Below are positions 22,030-30,559 of a stretch of DNA of 64,000 nt, in pieces. A program made the position numbers and the translations under genes. The notes beneath the pieces are model-generated. The model made no database searches, was not told the origin of the DNA, and saw nothing but the letters and a program-made list of their open reading frames with translations. Source of the stretch: Symbiodinium natans (lineage: Eukaryota; Sar; Dinophyceae; Suessiales; Symbiodiniaceae); the NCBI GenBank assembly GCA_905221605.1, contig CAJNDS010002734.1, forward strand, positions 626,279-690,278, given 5' to 3'. Every line of letters starts with the position of its first letter. Positions within the stretch are counted from its first letter, which is position 1.

Positions 22030-22960
22030 GTTTTTCTTGGGGGTTCTGTATCACCTGTTGGAGAAGGTTTTTCATGATGCAATTGGACATGATTCTGTGG
22101 TAGTTATGGTTCGCAAACTGTGGAGTGCCTTCCAGAGTCAATGGGAAGAACTGCGACTTGGTCAATCAAGATCTTCCTGGTTTCTTTACAAGCATTCCCG
22201 CTTTCCGTTTTGAGGGTGCACTTTCAACCTCTTCCACTTGTACCAGGAATTGTATGGTCTTCAGGAATCTGCGTTTTTTTCGGTGTACACTTCTAAGCAA
22301 CCGGATAGACTGCAAGTCTTCCGTGGCCATGTGGCGAACACGTGCTAATCGACATCACAAGACCTTTTTGGCTGCTGAACATTTTCCCCTGAGTGTTGCT
22401 TTTTGGTTGCCAACTCATTCTTGACCATTAACAATCTGGTATTACGACAACAAGAAAGGGTCCCCGATGGGCAGCCCTATCTCCCCACCTCATGCTCCTG
22501 GTGGCAATGTTGGAAGAATATTTTGCCTTTCGAGCGTGGGACATTTCCATGGCAAGCATTTGTCAATTGGGAGTGGTTTGGGTTGATCGCTATGTGGACA
22601 ATCGAGTGGCTTTACTGACTGCTGGAGCTCGATGCCATCCGGCACTTTTTTAGTTAGACTTTTATGTTCCCCCTGTCATGTTGGAGGAGGTGCTCGGATT
22701 TTGTGGGATATTCAGTGGATGTGAACGCTAAGTCGTGCCAGTTTCTATTGCCATCCACACTTTCTAGGATACGTTCCCCGAGTTCTGCTTCTTCACTGCG
22801 TAGATCGTTGCAGTCCCTGGAGACTAGGTTGATACTACTAGCCCGGGGCACCAGACCCCGCTCCCGCATCCCGGAGTTGATGCATTTGTTGCTTGATCTG
22901 TATAGACAGAAAGGCTTCACCTCGGCCCAGTTGGCCCCCGTTTGTTTCAAAATTTCAGAT
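22030..22960 (+). pseudogene. Decayed reverse transcriptase fragment (YVDN-type motif C)
   Basis: Pieces of one RT are spread over the three plus frames: NQDLPGFFTSIPAFRFEGA (motif A with its Asp, about 22160), HLYQELYGLQESAFFSVYTS (about 22237), KGSPMGSPISP (motif B', about 22460), EEYFAFRAWDISMA then WVDRYVDNRVALL (motif C, about 22510-22605), and a thumb-like segment from about 22694 to 22930. At least two frameshifts and stops make it inactive. Motif C reads YVDN instead of YxDD. It looks like the 3' end of a retroelement on the strand opposite to the copia remnant. Confidence 0.6.
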
Positions 22961-23144
22961 TCGCTTCGGCCTCAGAGCAAAACAACAGAAAGGACGATAC
23001 AGGAAGTTAGAGCTGGTGCTGGCCATACATGTCACCCGTTGAGTTCTGAGGGAACACACTTTTACTCGAGTATTGCAACAGTGACCTCGTAGCACCTGGG
23101 CTCTGACCTCCGGTTTCACGGGGTTTTTTCAGGGTTTTGTGTTT

Positions 23145-23198
23145 TTTTTCACTTCGTCCACTTGTCATTGTTTTTTCACTTCGTCCACTTGTCATTGG
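23145..23198 (+). repeat. Tandem duplication of a 27-bp unit
   Basis: TTTTTTCACTTCGTCCACTT plus GTCATTG occurs twice head to tail upstream of the unknown ORFs. It could be part of a retroelement 5' untranslated region (inference). Confidence 0.75.
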
Positions 23199-23614
23199 TT
23201 TTGACACTCTTCCGTGCCATAGGTCTACACTCTCAGGAGTTCCAGTTTTAAAGGTTTCTGGTCCTTATCGTATTGGAGTCCAGCACGTTTTCACCCTTTG
23301 TACAATATGCCGATGGATTCGGTGGCTAAGAGCCGCGCCCTTCGACCATCTTGGATGGTGGAAGAAGACACTGATGTGCCTGCATCTGTGCCTGCCCCCT
23401 TGGCTGCAAATATGTCAGCTGACGCGAATGGTGGGGGACCTATGGTGGGGGCCGACGGTGCGGCTCTTGTGCCTTCGAGCAACTCCGTGCCTCATTCGAC
23501 AATTAGCGCGCCACTTGGTGGGGAGATGGGTGGTGGTGAGATGAGTGCCGTCCCGATGGGTGGAGCAACTGGACCTGCAGCTTACCACTACAGGCTCGTT
23601 TTCATTTTGCCAAT

Positions 23615-24823
23615 ATGCAGAATTTCTCATCATTCTTTCGGCAACTGGTTCCAGCCTTTTCAGGGTTACAGGCAAGCAATGTGTTTATGAACCCCGGGGG
23701 TCCATACATGACCCATGCTCAACCAACGGCAATTACTGGATCTTCATCTAGCATGGTTCCACATCAGACCCAACCTCCGTTGCAGATGGTTTCGTCTTCG
23801 GTTCCACAGTCGATTCCGGACCCTAGGGTGCAATGGTTTCCACCCAGATTCCACGCGTTCCTCCCCCGCGAGGGTTGGAAACCAGCTGCAGAGTTTTGGG
23901 TTCACATTCCGGAGTTGCAATTGGAGGATGATCTTTACGAAGAGCGTCGTAACGTTTCTGTTATGCACGGATTTGTGGAATACGTGTTTGCAGCCCAACC
24001 GGTTTTCAATACTTTGCCTGAACTTTGCGATATCCAGATTTGGGAGCAGGGTAAGCTGGTGGATTTCTCCACCTACACGAAGTGGCATCGTTTGGGGCCA
24101 GTGGTGGGCCTTCTTCGATCTCGAATTTTGCACAGTTCTGGACGTAGACGGACCATTGATGAGGTTTTCGTTCGAAAATGGGTTCCACAGGATGCCAACG
24201 TACATGTGGTTCCCATGATCATGGAGTATCTTTGGTCCTTGGTTGAGCAAGCCCCACCTGCAAATCCCACTTTGTTGGTGCACTGGACAGCTATTGCCCA
24301 AATTTTGGACATTAGCGATACTGTTCACAGGGTTCAGTCGGTTGAGGTCAAGGATCTTAACCCCAGCGCTGGCCCACGTTGGGCGATCATAGTGTGGCTG
24401 GACCAGCCAACGACGGTGCGCCGGCCTGATGCATTCAGTCATTTCTTCTGGATTGCACATAATACGACCTTTGAGGCTTCGGTTCATTTGTTAGCCACGG
24501 GTCAATTTCGGCCCACACGGCATCAGATAGCTGATCCCCTGTGGCAACCGCCCATTAGTTTCTACACCCGTGCCCACCCATATCAGTTGGATGTGGCGCT
24601 AAACCAAGCCGCAAAATATGGCGGATGGAATCACCCCACCCGGCCCTTTTCCATTTTAGGACGTGCCGCGGGCCGGCAATTCGAGCATACTAGGATTGCG
24701 CAGGGTGGCGTAGAAGCAGATATAGCCGCCACTTTGATGCACGATGTAGTGCGCGCTCGTGATGGGCGCTGGTGCGTCAAGTGTTCCTGTACGGCAGCTT
24801 ACGGGCTTGCCGTCTACCTGTAG
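23615..24823 (+). CDS. Unknown 402-residue ORF in T-rich block
   Basis: ATG-initiated frame with balanced composition, low in Lys and rich in Pro/Trp/His. It includes WFPPRFHAFLPREGWKPAAE and ends in a CVKCSC segment. No known domain is recognised. A preceding frame from about 23307 (MPMDSVAKSRALRPSW, then Gly/Met-rich repeats) could be its N-terminus if a one-base shift near 23585 is allowed. The surrounding DNA is T-rich on this strand and unlike the host genes, and small ORFs follow at 25521 and 26229. A gag-like protein of a retroelement is my best guess. Confidence 0.5.
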   Translation: MQNFSSFFRQLVPAFSGLQASNVFMNPGGPYMTHAQPTAITGSSSSMVPHQTQPPLQMVSSSVPQSIPDPRVQWFPPRFHAFLPREGWKPAAEFWVHIPELQLEDDLYEERRNVSVMHGFVEYVFAAQPVFNTLPELCDIQIWEQGKLVDFSTYTKWHRLGPVVGLLRSRILHSSGRRRTIDEVFVRKWVPQDANVHVVPMIMEYLWSLVEQAPPANPTLLVHWTAIAQILDISDTVHRVQSVEVKDLNPSAGPRWAIIVWLDQPTTVRRPDAFSHFFWIAHNTTFEASVHLLATGQFRPTRHQIADPLWQPPISFYTRAHPYQLDVALNQAAKYGGWNHPTRPFSILGRAAGRQFEHTRIAQGGVEADIAATLMHDVVRARDGRWCVKCSCTAAYGLAVYL

Positions 24824-25520
24824 GAGCATTCTTTTCACCTACTACTCGTGTTTAATTGCTGTACTGACAGCCCCAATTGGATTGCCGTCAAATCCGACAA
24901 CAAGAATTGCCTTAGGTGTCGATGTCATTTGTTGTAAGGAGGGTGTCTTGTAGGATCTTCGGTAACCAGACGGTACTGGTGCGACGAACCCCCACCTTCA
25001 GTTGTTTTCACCGGAACCCCGTTTTAGGGTGAATTGCCAAGCCTTCGCCCGACTGCTATACTGAGACCTGTTTTTCATGTGTTTCGGGTTCTTTTCCGTG
25101 TTCAGGGTTTGCTGGTTCTCTCGGGTTGCTTGTACTGGATTTTGTTCTTTACGGGTTGCTTGTGTTGGATTGGACTTCTGTTCCTCCTTTGGTTTGCGGT
25201 GCATTAGTTCGTTTCGTGTGAACACGGGTAGGCTTCTCTGGGTTCTACGAGTCGTTTTAAGGGACATACGTTGGATCTGTTGGGTTCCGGAGAAAGATTT
25301 CTTCATTCTTTGACTTTGGCGGCATAAGAGAGGGTATGGCTACCATTTCTACAAGGGGTGGGATTTCGGACTTATATATATGATGTTGGAGACCGATCGA
25401 CGATTTGCCCCTTGGCTCAACAATGCAATGCAATGATGTGACATTCGGCCTAAGTTCCCTTTGACCTGTAGAGTGTTGGTTTTTGACCTTGACCTTTTCC
25501 CAGTAGATTGAGTTGATAGT

Positions 25521-25745
25521 ATGGAACGTTCTCCGGCTTCCAGAGATGCATTGGCTGCTGAATTACTTCGGATTTTGACAACCGCTAGTACTCCATCGGG
25601 ATCTTCCAGTGACTCGGAATCCATTGATTTGAATGGCCAAGAGTTCCGAGAGATGTTGGCACGGTACATCGAACTCACGGACCAAGCCCTCCATGAGATG
25701 CGCACCCGTATTACCTCTTTGGAGAACATCGTGTCACCTCCCTAA
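25521..25745 (+). CDS. Small unknown ORF (74 residues)
   Basis: MERSPASRDALAAELLRI start, Ser-rich middle and a helical second half (RYIELTDQALHEMRTRI). ATG-initiated with protein-like composition. Resembles in style the short helical ORFs at 26229 and 27882; not recognised. Confidence 0.35.
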   Translation: MERSPASRDALAAELLRILTTASTPSGSSSDSESIDLNGQEFREMLARYIELTDQALHEMRTRITSLENIVSPP

Positions 25746-25980
25746 GACACCCCGGTGGACCAGACACCTTACATCATTGGTTACATACTGGAGACTTGCC
25801 CCACAGCCAAAAATTGCCCGACCGGATGTTCTTGAATGGTTTCTACATCACACATGTTTTTCTCAATTCACGATGAGACCGTACTGTATGGACTTTTGCC
25901 CTAGCTTGACCGGTTTTGCGGGTTTGTTTCTTGACTTGGGGTGTCGGGGGTGTTGTTCAGCTTGGGCATTGAGGTTTCCA

Positions 25981-26095
25981 TCTTTCTCTCTTTCTCTTTC
26001 TCTTTCTCTTTCTCTTTCTCTTTCTCTTTCTCTTTCTCTTTCTCTTTCTCTTTCTCTTTCTCTTTCTCTTTCTCTTTCTCTTTCTCTTTCTCTCT
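25981..26095 (+). repeat. (TTTCTC)n microsatellite
   Basis: About 19 near-perfect hexamer units. Both strands are open across it (Ser-Leu or Arg-Glu/Arg-Lys repeats), an artefact of the six-base period. Confidence 0.95.
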
Positions 26096-26228
26096 CCCTC
26101 CTTTGGTTTAGTTGAATGGTTTCTTGGCGTGAAGTGCCTTCCATGCGACGTGGCGCCACTTGGCATTTTCAAGTTGGTGACATTTAGGCTCTAATTCCCC
26201 GCCTTATCTTTCCGTTTGTTTTTGTCCC

Positions 26229-26699
26229 ATGACTGATACTCCGGATCGTCCTTACAGTTTCTCTGACTACGACCGAGTGGCCCTATGGGAGATTGATACC
26301 AAGTTGATGGAACATCATGCTAGGATTCGACGGACCGTTACCTACATGGAAAGGTTGGACTATCAGATTGGTCTGTTACAGCGAGATGTTGATCGGTTTC
26401 GCGAACGTCAGGCTATTCCCCAGCCCTCCTTTCATTCTTTACAGCTGGAGATTGAACAGTTACACCAGTCCATTTTTGCCCTTGGTTCCATGATTGCACT
26501 TCAGTTTGACATGATTCGTCGAATACAGGAGGCTTTCCAATTACATTCTGATTCTGTCATTTGGACTTTGTGGCTTCGGGGGATTCACCTACATCCTCCC
26601 TCTCCTCACCCTCCTTCAGTGACACCGTCCTTAGCTGTTAGGAGAGGACAGGTCTCCATACTGATGCGATTGGCGTCACCTGAGACAAAAGATCGATGA
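26229..26699 (+). CDS. Unknown coiled-coil-like ORF (156 residues)
   Basis: Begins MTDTPDRPYSFSDYDRVALW; residues 15-110 are strongly helical with heptad-like Leu/Ile spacing (METLD-type and QLEIEQLHQSIFALG). The tail is Pro-rich. Similar in kind to the first ORF of the YR retroelement (27882-28187), so it may be the structural ORF of a related element. No database family recognised. Confidence 0.45.
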   Translation: MTDTPDRPYSFSDYDRVALWEIDTKLMEHHARIRRTVTYMERLDYQIGLLQRDVDRFRERQAIPQPSFHSLQLEIEQLHQSIFALGSMIALQFDMIRRIQEAFQLHSDSVIWTLWLRGIHLHPPSPHPPSVTPSLAVRRGQVSILMRLASPETKDR

Positions 26700-26810
26700 C
26701 ATCTCTAGAGTAAAATATATTCACCTCGCTGCGGCGGGGTGTGTGTGTGCAACTAGAAATTTACCACTAGTGACTGCGGTCCATGAAGTACTTAAACATT
26801 CACAGCAGGG

Positions 26811-26860
26811 GGACCATCCGGTTGCTATGTGCGATGGTCCAGCGAAGCGGCCATAGCAAC
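26811..26860 (+). other. Interleaved inverted repeats (pseudoknot-capable)
   Basis: GGACCATC (26811-26818) pairs with GATGGTCC (26833-26840); GTTGCTATG (26821-26829) pairs with CATAGCAAC (26852-26860). The order a-b-a'-b' is that of an H-type pseudoknot. AGGG/CCCT and GATATC/GATATG pairs follow at 26864-26905, suggesting a longer structured RNA. Confidence 0.6.
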
Positions 26861-27079
26861 TGCGGATATCAGGGCTGATCACCCTGACGTACCTGCGATA
26901 TGTATACTGTTTGTGACATCATTCATCGTGCAAGCTGTGCATGGTACTGAATCCTGTGTTCATCATCGCTGTGCAGACCCAAAAATGAGATTTACCCCAT
27001 AATAATAATGATAATCATCGGTGACTTTGCTGCATAAAAGTCTCTTGGCTTGGAAGTGGATTGTCAGAAATTTACCCGT

Positions 27080-27518
27080 GGAAGTGTGTGTTGTGTGTGT
27101 TGTGTGTGTTGTGTGTGTTGTGTGTGTTGTGTGTGTTGTGTGTGTTGTGTGTGTGTTGTGTGTGTTGTGTGTGTTGTGTGTGTTGTGTGTGTTGTGTGTG
27201 TTGTGTGGTTGTGTGTGTTGTGTGTGTTGTGTGTGTTGTGTGTGTTGTGTGTGTTGTGTGTGTTGTGTGTGTTGTGTGTGTTGTGTGTGTTGTGGGTGTT
27301 GTGTGTGTTGTGTGTGTTGTGTGTGTTGTGGGTGTTGTGTGTGTTGTGTGTGTTGTGTGTGTTGTGTGTGTTGTGTGTGTTGTGTGTGTTGTGTGTGTTG
27401 TGTGTGTTGTGTGTGTTGTGTGTGTTGTGTGTGTTGTGTGTGTTGTGTGTGTTGTGTGTGTTGTGTGTGTGGTGTGTGTTGTGTGTGTGGTGTGTGTTGT
27501 GTGTGTTGTGTGTGTTGG
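27080..27518 (+). repeat. (TTGTGTGTG)n minisatellite
   Basis: About 48 units of a 9-bp motif with a few variants (TTGTGGGTG, GTGTGTGTG). All three plus frames and several minus frames are open because nine is a multiple of three. It ends 31 bp before the left end of the YR retroelement. Confidence 0.97.
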
Positions 27519-27548
27519 GGCCCCACCGCCGTGGAACAACATCATGTT

Positions 27549-27764
27549 TAAGAGCAACTTCCACCAGAGGTGGACAGTTCCTTATTTCGGGAAGCAAAAC
27601 AAATTTTGGTTTTCGTTGACCAATTTCTCAGAGCTTTCTTTTTCCCAAACGTGATGTGTTTCCTCCCCCCCAAGTTTTCATGTGGGCTTTCATCACTCTT
27701 GTGCACCGAGTATATGCTCGTTCAGTACTCTGTTGCTCAAGAAAGAGTTGAACAAATTTTTGTG
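27549..27764 (+). repeat. Split direct repeat A1
   Basis: 216 bp, identical to A2 except T/C near 27657 and A/G near 27724. Starts TAAGAGCAACTT and contains the palindrome TCCACCAGAGGTGGA at 27560-27574. Confidence 0.95.
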
Positions 27765-27881
27765 GTGTGAACCGGGCTTCGTGCACCCAAACAGGTTCGC
27801 TGCTGTCCAACAGGCTCCATCCTTGCATTAACCTTGCCCTTAGGGCCCGTGCACGTTCCGGGCGCTGCCCGGGACAGATGG

Positions 27882-28187
27882 ATGTCTGAGCCGCCCTCGG
27901 CTGCTCTTCGAGCCTACAACCAACTTGAGGCTCGGGTCCACTCTCTCGAGTGCTTGCGCTTTCAGGTTGCGGCGGAGCATAGTGACTTGATTGGCCTGCG
28001 AGCTCAGATTGACGAATTCCGTGTCCTGACTAGCGGCCTTCAGGAACGCATTGTGTTTTTGGAAAGGGACGTGGCCCAGCTCGACACTCGCTTGGCTGAA
28101 GTGCGGGCCAGTGTTGTTGCTACCATTCAGGGCGTCGGCCAAGTTCTTGTCACCCTGCTGCAATGCGTTGGGCATCGTGCCGACTAG
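27882..28187 (+). CDS. YR element ORF0: short coiled-coil protein
   Basis: ATG at 27882 gives 101 residues (MSEPPSAALRAYNQLEARVH and on) with continuous heptad-like helix. An in-frame reading continues upstream to 27834 but without ATG. It ends TAG at 28185-28187, two bases before the recombinase ATG at 28190, so reinitiation could couple the two. A structural or gag-like multimerising role is inferred from the coiled coil and position. Confidence 0.6.
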   Translation: MSEPPSAALRAYNQLEARVHSLECLRFQVAAEHSDLIGLRAQIDEFRVLTSGLQERIVFLERDVAQLDTRLAEVRASVVATIQGVGQVLVTLLQCVGHRAD

Positions 28188-28189
28188 CC

Positions 28190-30172
28190 ATGTCTCAATC
28201 TCGTACGCCTGCGCGACTTCCACCAGAGGTGGACACCTCGGCCTCCTCTGCTGGGGGGCGGGTGCGAGGCCTTAATGATGCAGGATCTCATGTCTTCAAT
28301 CTTGACTCTCTGCTTGTGAGTGCAGCATCCCAAACAAGTGAGTGCAAGCGTCTCAAACTCCCATGGGAGAAAGGTAACCTGGCCAGAGTCTTCAGTAGAG
28401 ACACGGACATTTTCCCGAGACCCCCGATGATCGAACGGGTCCCTAATAGGAACGTGCCCCTCAGTGCCGAAGCTTGTGAAGTGATGGGGCAACCCCTTTT
28501 GGCCCACTGCAAGACGATCTTCGGTGAGGTTGCGTCTGCTCGTTTGAGGGCCCAAAGGAAGCTGACCAATGCAGAAGAGTTTGAGCTTGTGTACCAGCGG
28601 TTCGAACTTGTGCTCTCGCATAACTACCAAGCCTCATCTCTTGGGCGACAGATCGCAATGCTTGAGAGGGATGCCAGGGTCCACAAGGTGGGATTAGCGT
28701 TGGGGGGTAAAGCGTTGCTCACTCTCCGAAAGAGGTTAAGGCAGGCGTCCTTCTTCGTCAGGCTGTGCACTGACTTGGACCTTTCGGCATTCCCGATAAG
28801 TGAGCAGTCTGTGAGCGAAACTATGGAGGAACTTCATAGTCGTGGAGCACCTGCCTCGGTCATCCTAAGGGTGGCCGAATGCGCAAACTTCCTGCATCAT
28901 GTCCTAGGAGTCGACATGGAGATGGGGTCGTTGACAGGTCCGGTAGTCAGAGGAATCGCCCGCTCGGTTCAGGCCTCCAGACCCAGGCGCAAGCAGGCTA
29001 GGCCCGTGACAGTCCGCGAGGTTGAGGCCAATGGAGAGTGTGGGTACATTGATGTGCTGTCCCTGTCGCACAAAATGCGTGGGATAGGAAATAGGCTTGG
29101 GCTAGCGTTGCCTTTGGTCGCTCCTGCTAAGGGTCTAGGGCCAAGGTGTTGGGGGAAGGACTTTGAGAGGGTTGCTGACCTTGTGGGGCGCAGCTTCCGC
29201 AACCTCAAAGTCGGTGATTGTATCCTGCCCACCCCAGATGCAAGTGGACAGTTCACTCGTGGGGCGATTTCCACCTCACGTTTTGCAAAGTGGGCTGTGC
29301 ACATCCTCAAAGCCATCGATCCTACCTGTGGCGAGGGTCTCACTGGCCAGTCAGCCAAGCGCACCACTCTCGCTTGGTTGTCGAAGGCTGGGGCTTCCTT
29401 GGACGATCGCTCGCTTCTAGGCCGTCATCAACTCAAAGGACGTTCGTCAGTTCTTACATATTCCAGAGACGCTCTGTGTGCCCCTCTCAGGGTTCTTGAC
29501 CAAGTTCTGGCCGACATACGGAACAAGCGCTTTTACCCCGACGAGGGCAGATCGGGTGTCCTCAGGGGTCCTGGGAAGGAGGTACCTTTTGGGCCACTTG
29601 TAGGGGGAATTGGGGATTTCGGTAAGAGGGTTCCGGATGATCTCGAGGCTTCCCCCGTTTTTCCTCCTGCTGAAGAGAATACGGAGAGGTCTCCGGTTTC
29701 GCTGGCGTCATGGCTCCCGCCTTCACATGTCTTGACGACCCCTTCCTATGATCCACTCAACGTTGAACCTGACGACGCGGTGGAGGAGCATGACACCTTG
29801 GCCGCAGGACGAGTTGCATCTGACAGCAGCTCTGAGTCATCTGAAGACTCGGACACCAGCGAGTCGTCGAGCTCTGAGGCCGATGAGCGGTTGCAGGCTT
29901 GTGGTGTAGGTGCTTCACTCCTCTCGCAGCGTATCGAAGGTGGGCATGAGTTGTTCCAGCATAGGAAGACACACACCCTCCACCGGCGTCAGATTGGGTC
30001 CAGCACTGGGAAGTTCATATGTGGACGCGTGTGTGGCAAGGACCACAAGCCTTACCGTAGCCAGGTGGAGGCACCATCTTGGTTGTGCAAGCAGTGCCAA
30101 TCGGCCAAGCCTTTGGCTTGCACAGGCGCACTACTGGCCGCCCTGGACTCCTCCCTTGCCGGCAGCACGTGA
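28190..30172 (+). CDS. YR element tyrosine recombinase (integrase)
   Basis: 660 residues from the ATG just after ORF0; an in-frame ATG at 28163 is an alternative. Residues about 180-270 form the helical core-binding region. The catalytic box is visible: KRTTLAW with Arg 391, LLGRH with His 413, and LTYSRDAL with nucleophile Tyr 424, spaced as in tyrosine recombinases. The first Arg/Lys box is not clear to me. The middle C-terminal part is acidic and Ser-rich (SSSESSEDSDTSESSSSEAD). The tail has KFICGRVC and WLCKQC, a probable Cys4 zinc motif. It should cut and rejoin the circular cDNA at TAA-containing sites. Its 5' coding sequence at 28216-28235 contains the 20-bp motif shared with A1 and A2. 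Confidence 0.85.
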   Translation: MSQSRTPARLPPEVDTSASSAGGRVRGLNDAGSHVFNLDSLLVSAASQTSECKRLKLPWEKGNLARVFSRDTDIFPRPPMIERVPNRNVPLSAEACEVMGQPLLAHCKTIFGEVASARLRAQRKLTNAEEFELVYQRFELVLSHNYQASSLGRQIAMLERDARVHKVGLALGGKALLTLRKRLRQASFFVRLCTDLDLSAFPISEQSVSETMEELHSRGAPASVILRVAECANFLHHVLGVDMEMGSLTGPVVRGIARSVQASRPRRKQARPVTVREVEANGECGYIDVLSLSHKMRGIGNRLGLALPLVAPAKGLGPRCWGKDFERVADLVGRSFRNLKVGDCILPTPDASGQFTRGAISTSRFAKWAVHILKAIDPTCGEGLTGQSAKRTTLAWLSKAGASLDDRSLLGRHQLKGRSSVLTYSRDALCAPLRVLDQVLADIRNKRFYPDEGRSGVLRGPGKEVPFGPLVGGIGDFGKRVPDDLEASPVFPPAEENTERSPVSLASWLPPSHVLTTPSYDPLNVEPDDAVEEHDTLAAGRVASDSSSESSEDSDTSESSSSEADERLQACGVGASLLSQRIEGGHELFQHRKTHTLHRRQIGSSTGKFICGRVCGKDHKPYRSQVEAPSWLCKQCQSAKPLACTGALLAALDSSLAGST

Positions 30173-30559
30173 CAGCGCTTTGATTGCTCTTTTGCTTTCT
30201 GGAAAATGAGGGAACTGTTTGCATGTAGACAGCAGCGGAATCAATCCAGTGAGCTCCTGAGCGTCCTGTTGAGAATTCCTGTCTACCCCCACCGTACTCT
30301 AGGTATCTGCGTAAGAAATCACATATGCCGTTTGCAGTGGGTAGTCCGAGGGTCTGTTCGATCTCAGATCTGTGCGACCTTGGCTTTTTCCCTGCATGTT
30401 TGGCATACTTTGAGTGTGATTTTTCGCTGATTGCTCAGAGTTGAGGTGCGAGTGTGAGAGTTCAAGCGGTCTACATGTGAGGGGCATAGCCGTATCTTGT
30501 GACGCGTTGTGAACGATAACAAAGTAGCAGTCGCCTGTTTGTGAGGTGCAATCCACGCC
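30173..30559 (+). other. Spacer between recombinase and gag ORFs
   Basis: 387 bp without a credible ORF. A separate transcript start or a trans-splice acceptor for the second gene block may lie here, as a dinoflagellate polycistron would allow (inference). Confidence 0.4.

Noticed and set aside
25863-26172. Arg-Glu/Arg-Lys rich minus frames
   Set aside because: Translation of the TTTCTC repeat on the opposite strand.
26811-26905. Hepatitis-delta-like ribozyme
   Set aside because: The interleaved stems lack the intervening P3 hairpin and the catalytic C context.
27021-27654. Several overlapping 160-197-codon frames of Val-Cys or His-Thr repeats
   Set aside because: Products of the 9-bp repeat, which leaves every frame open.
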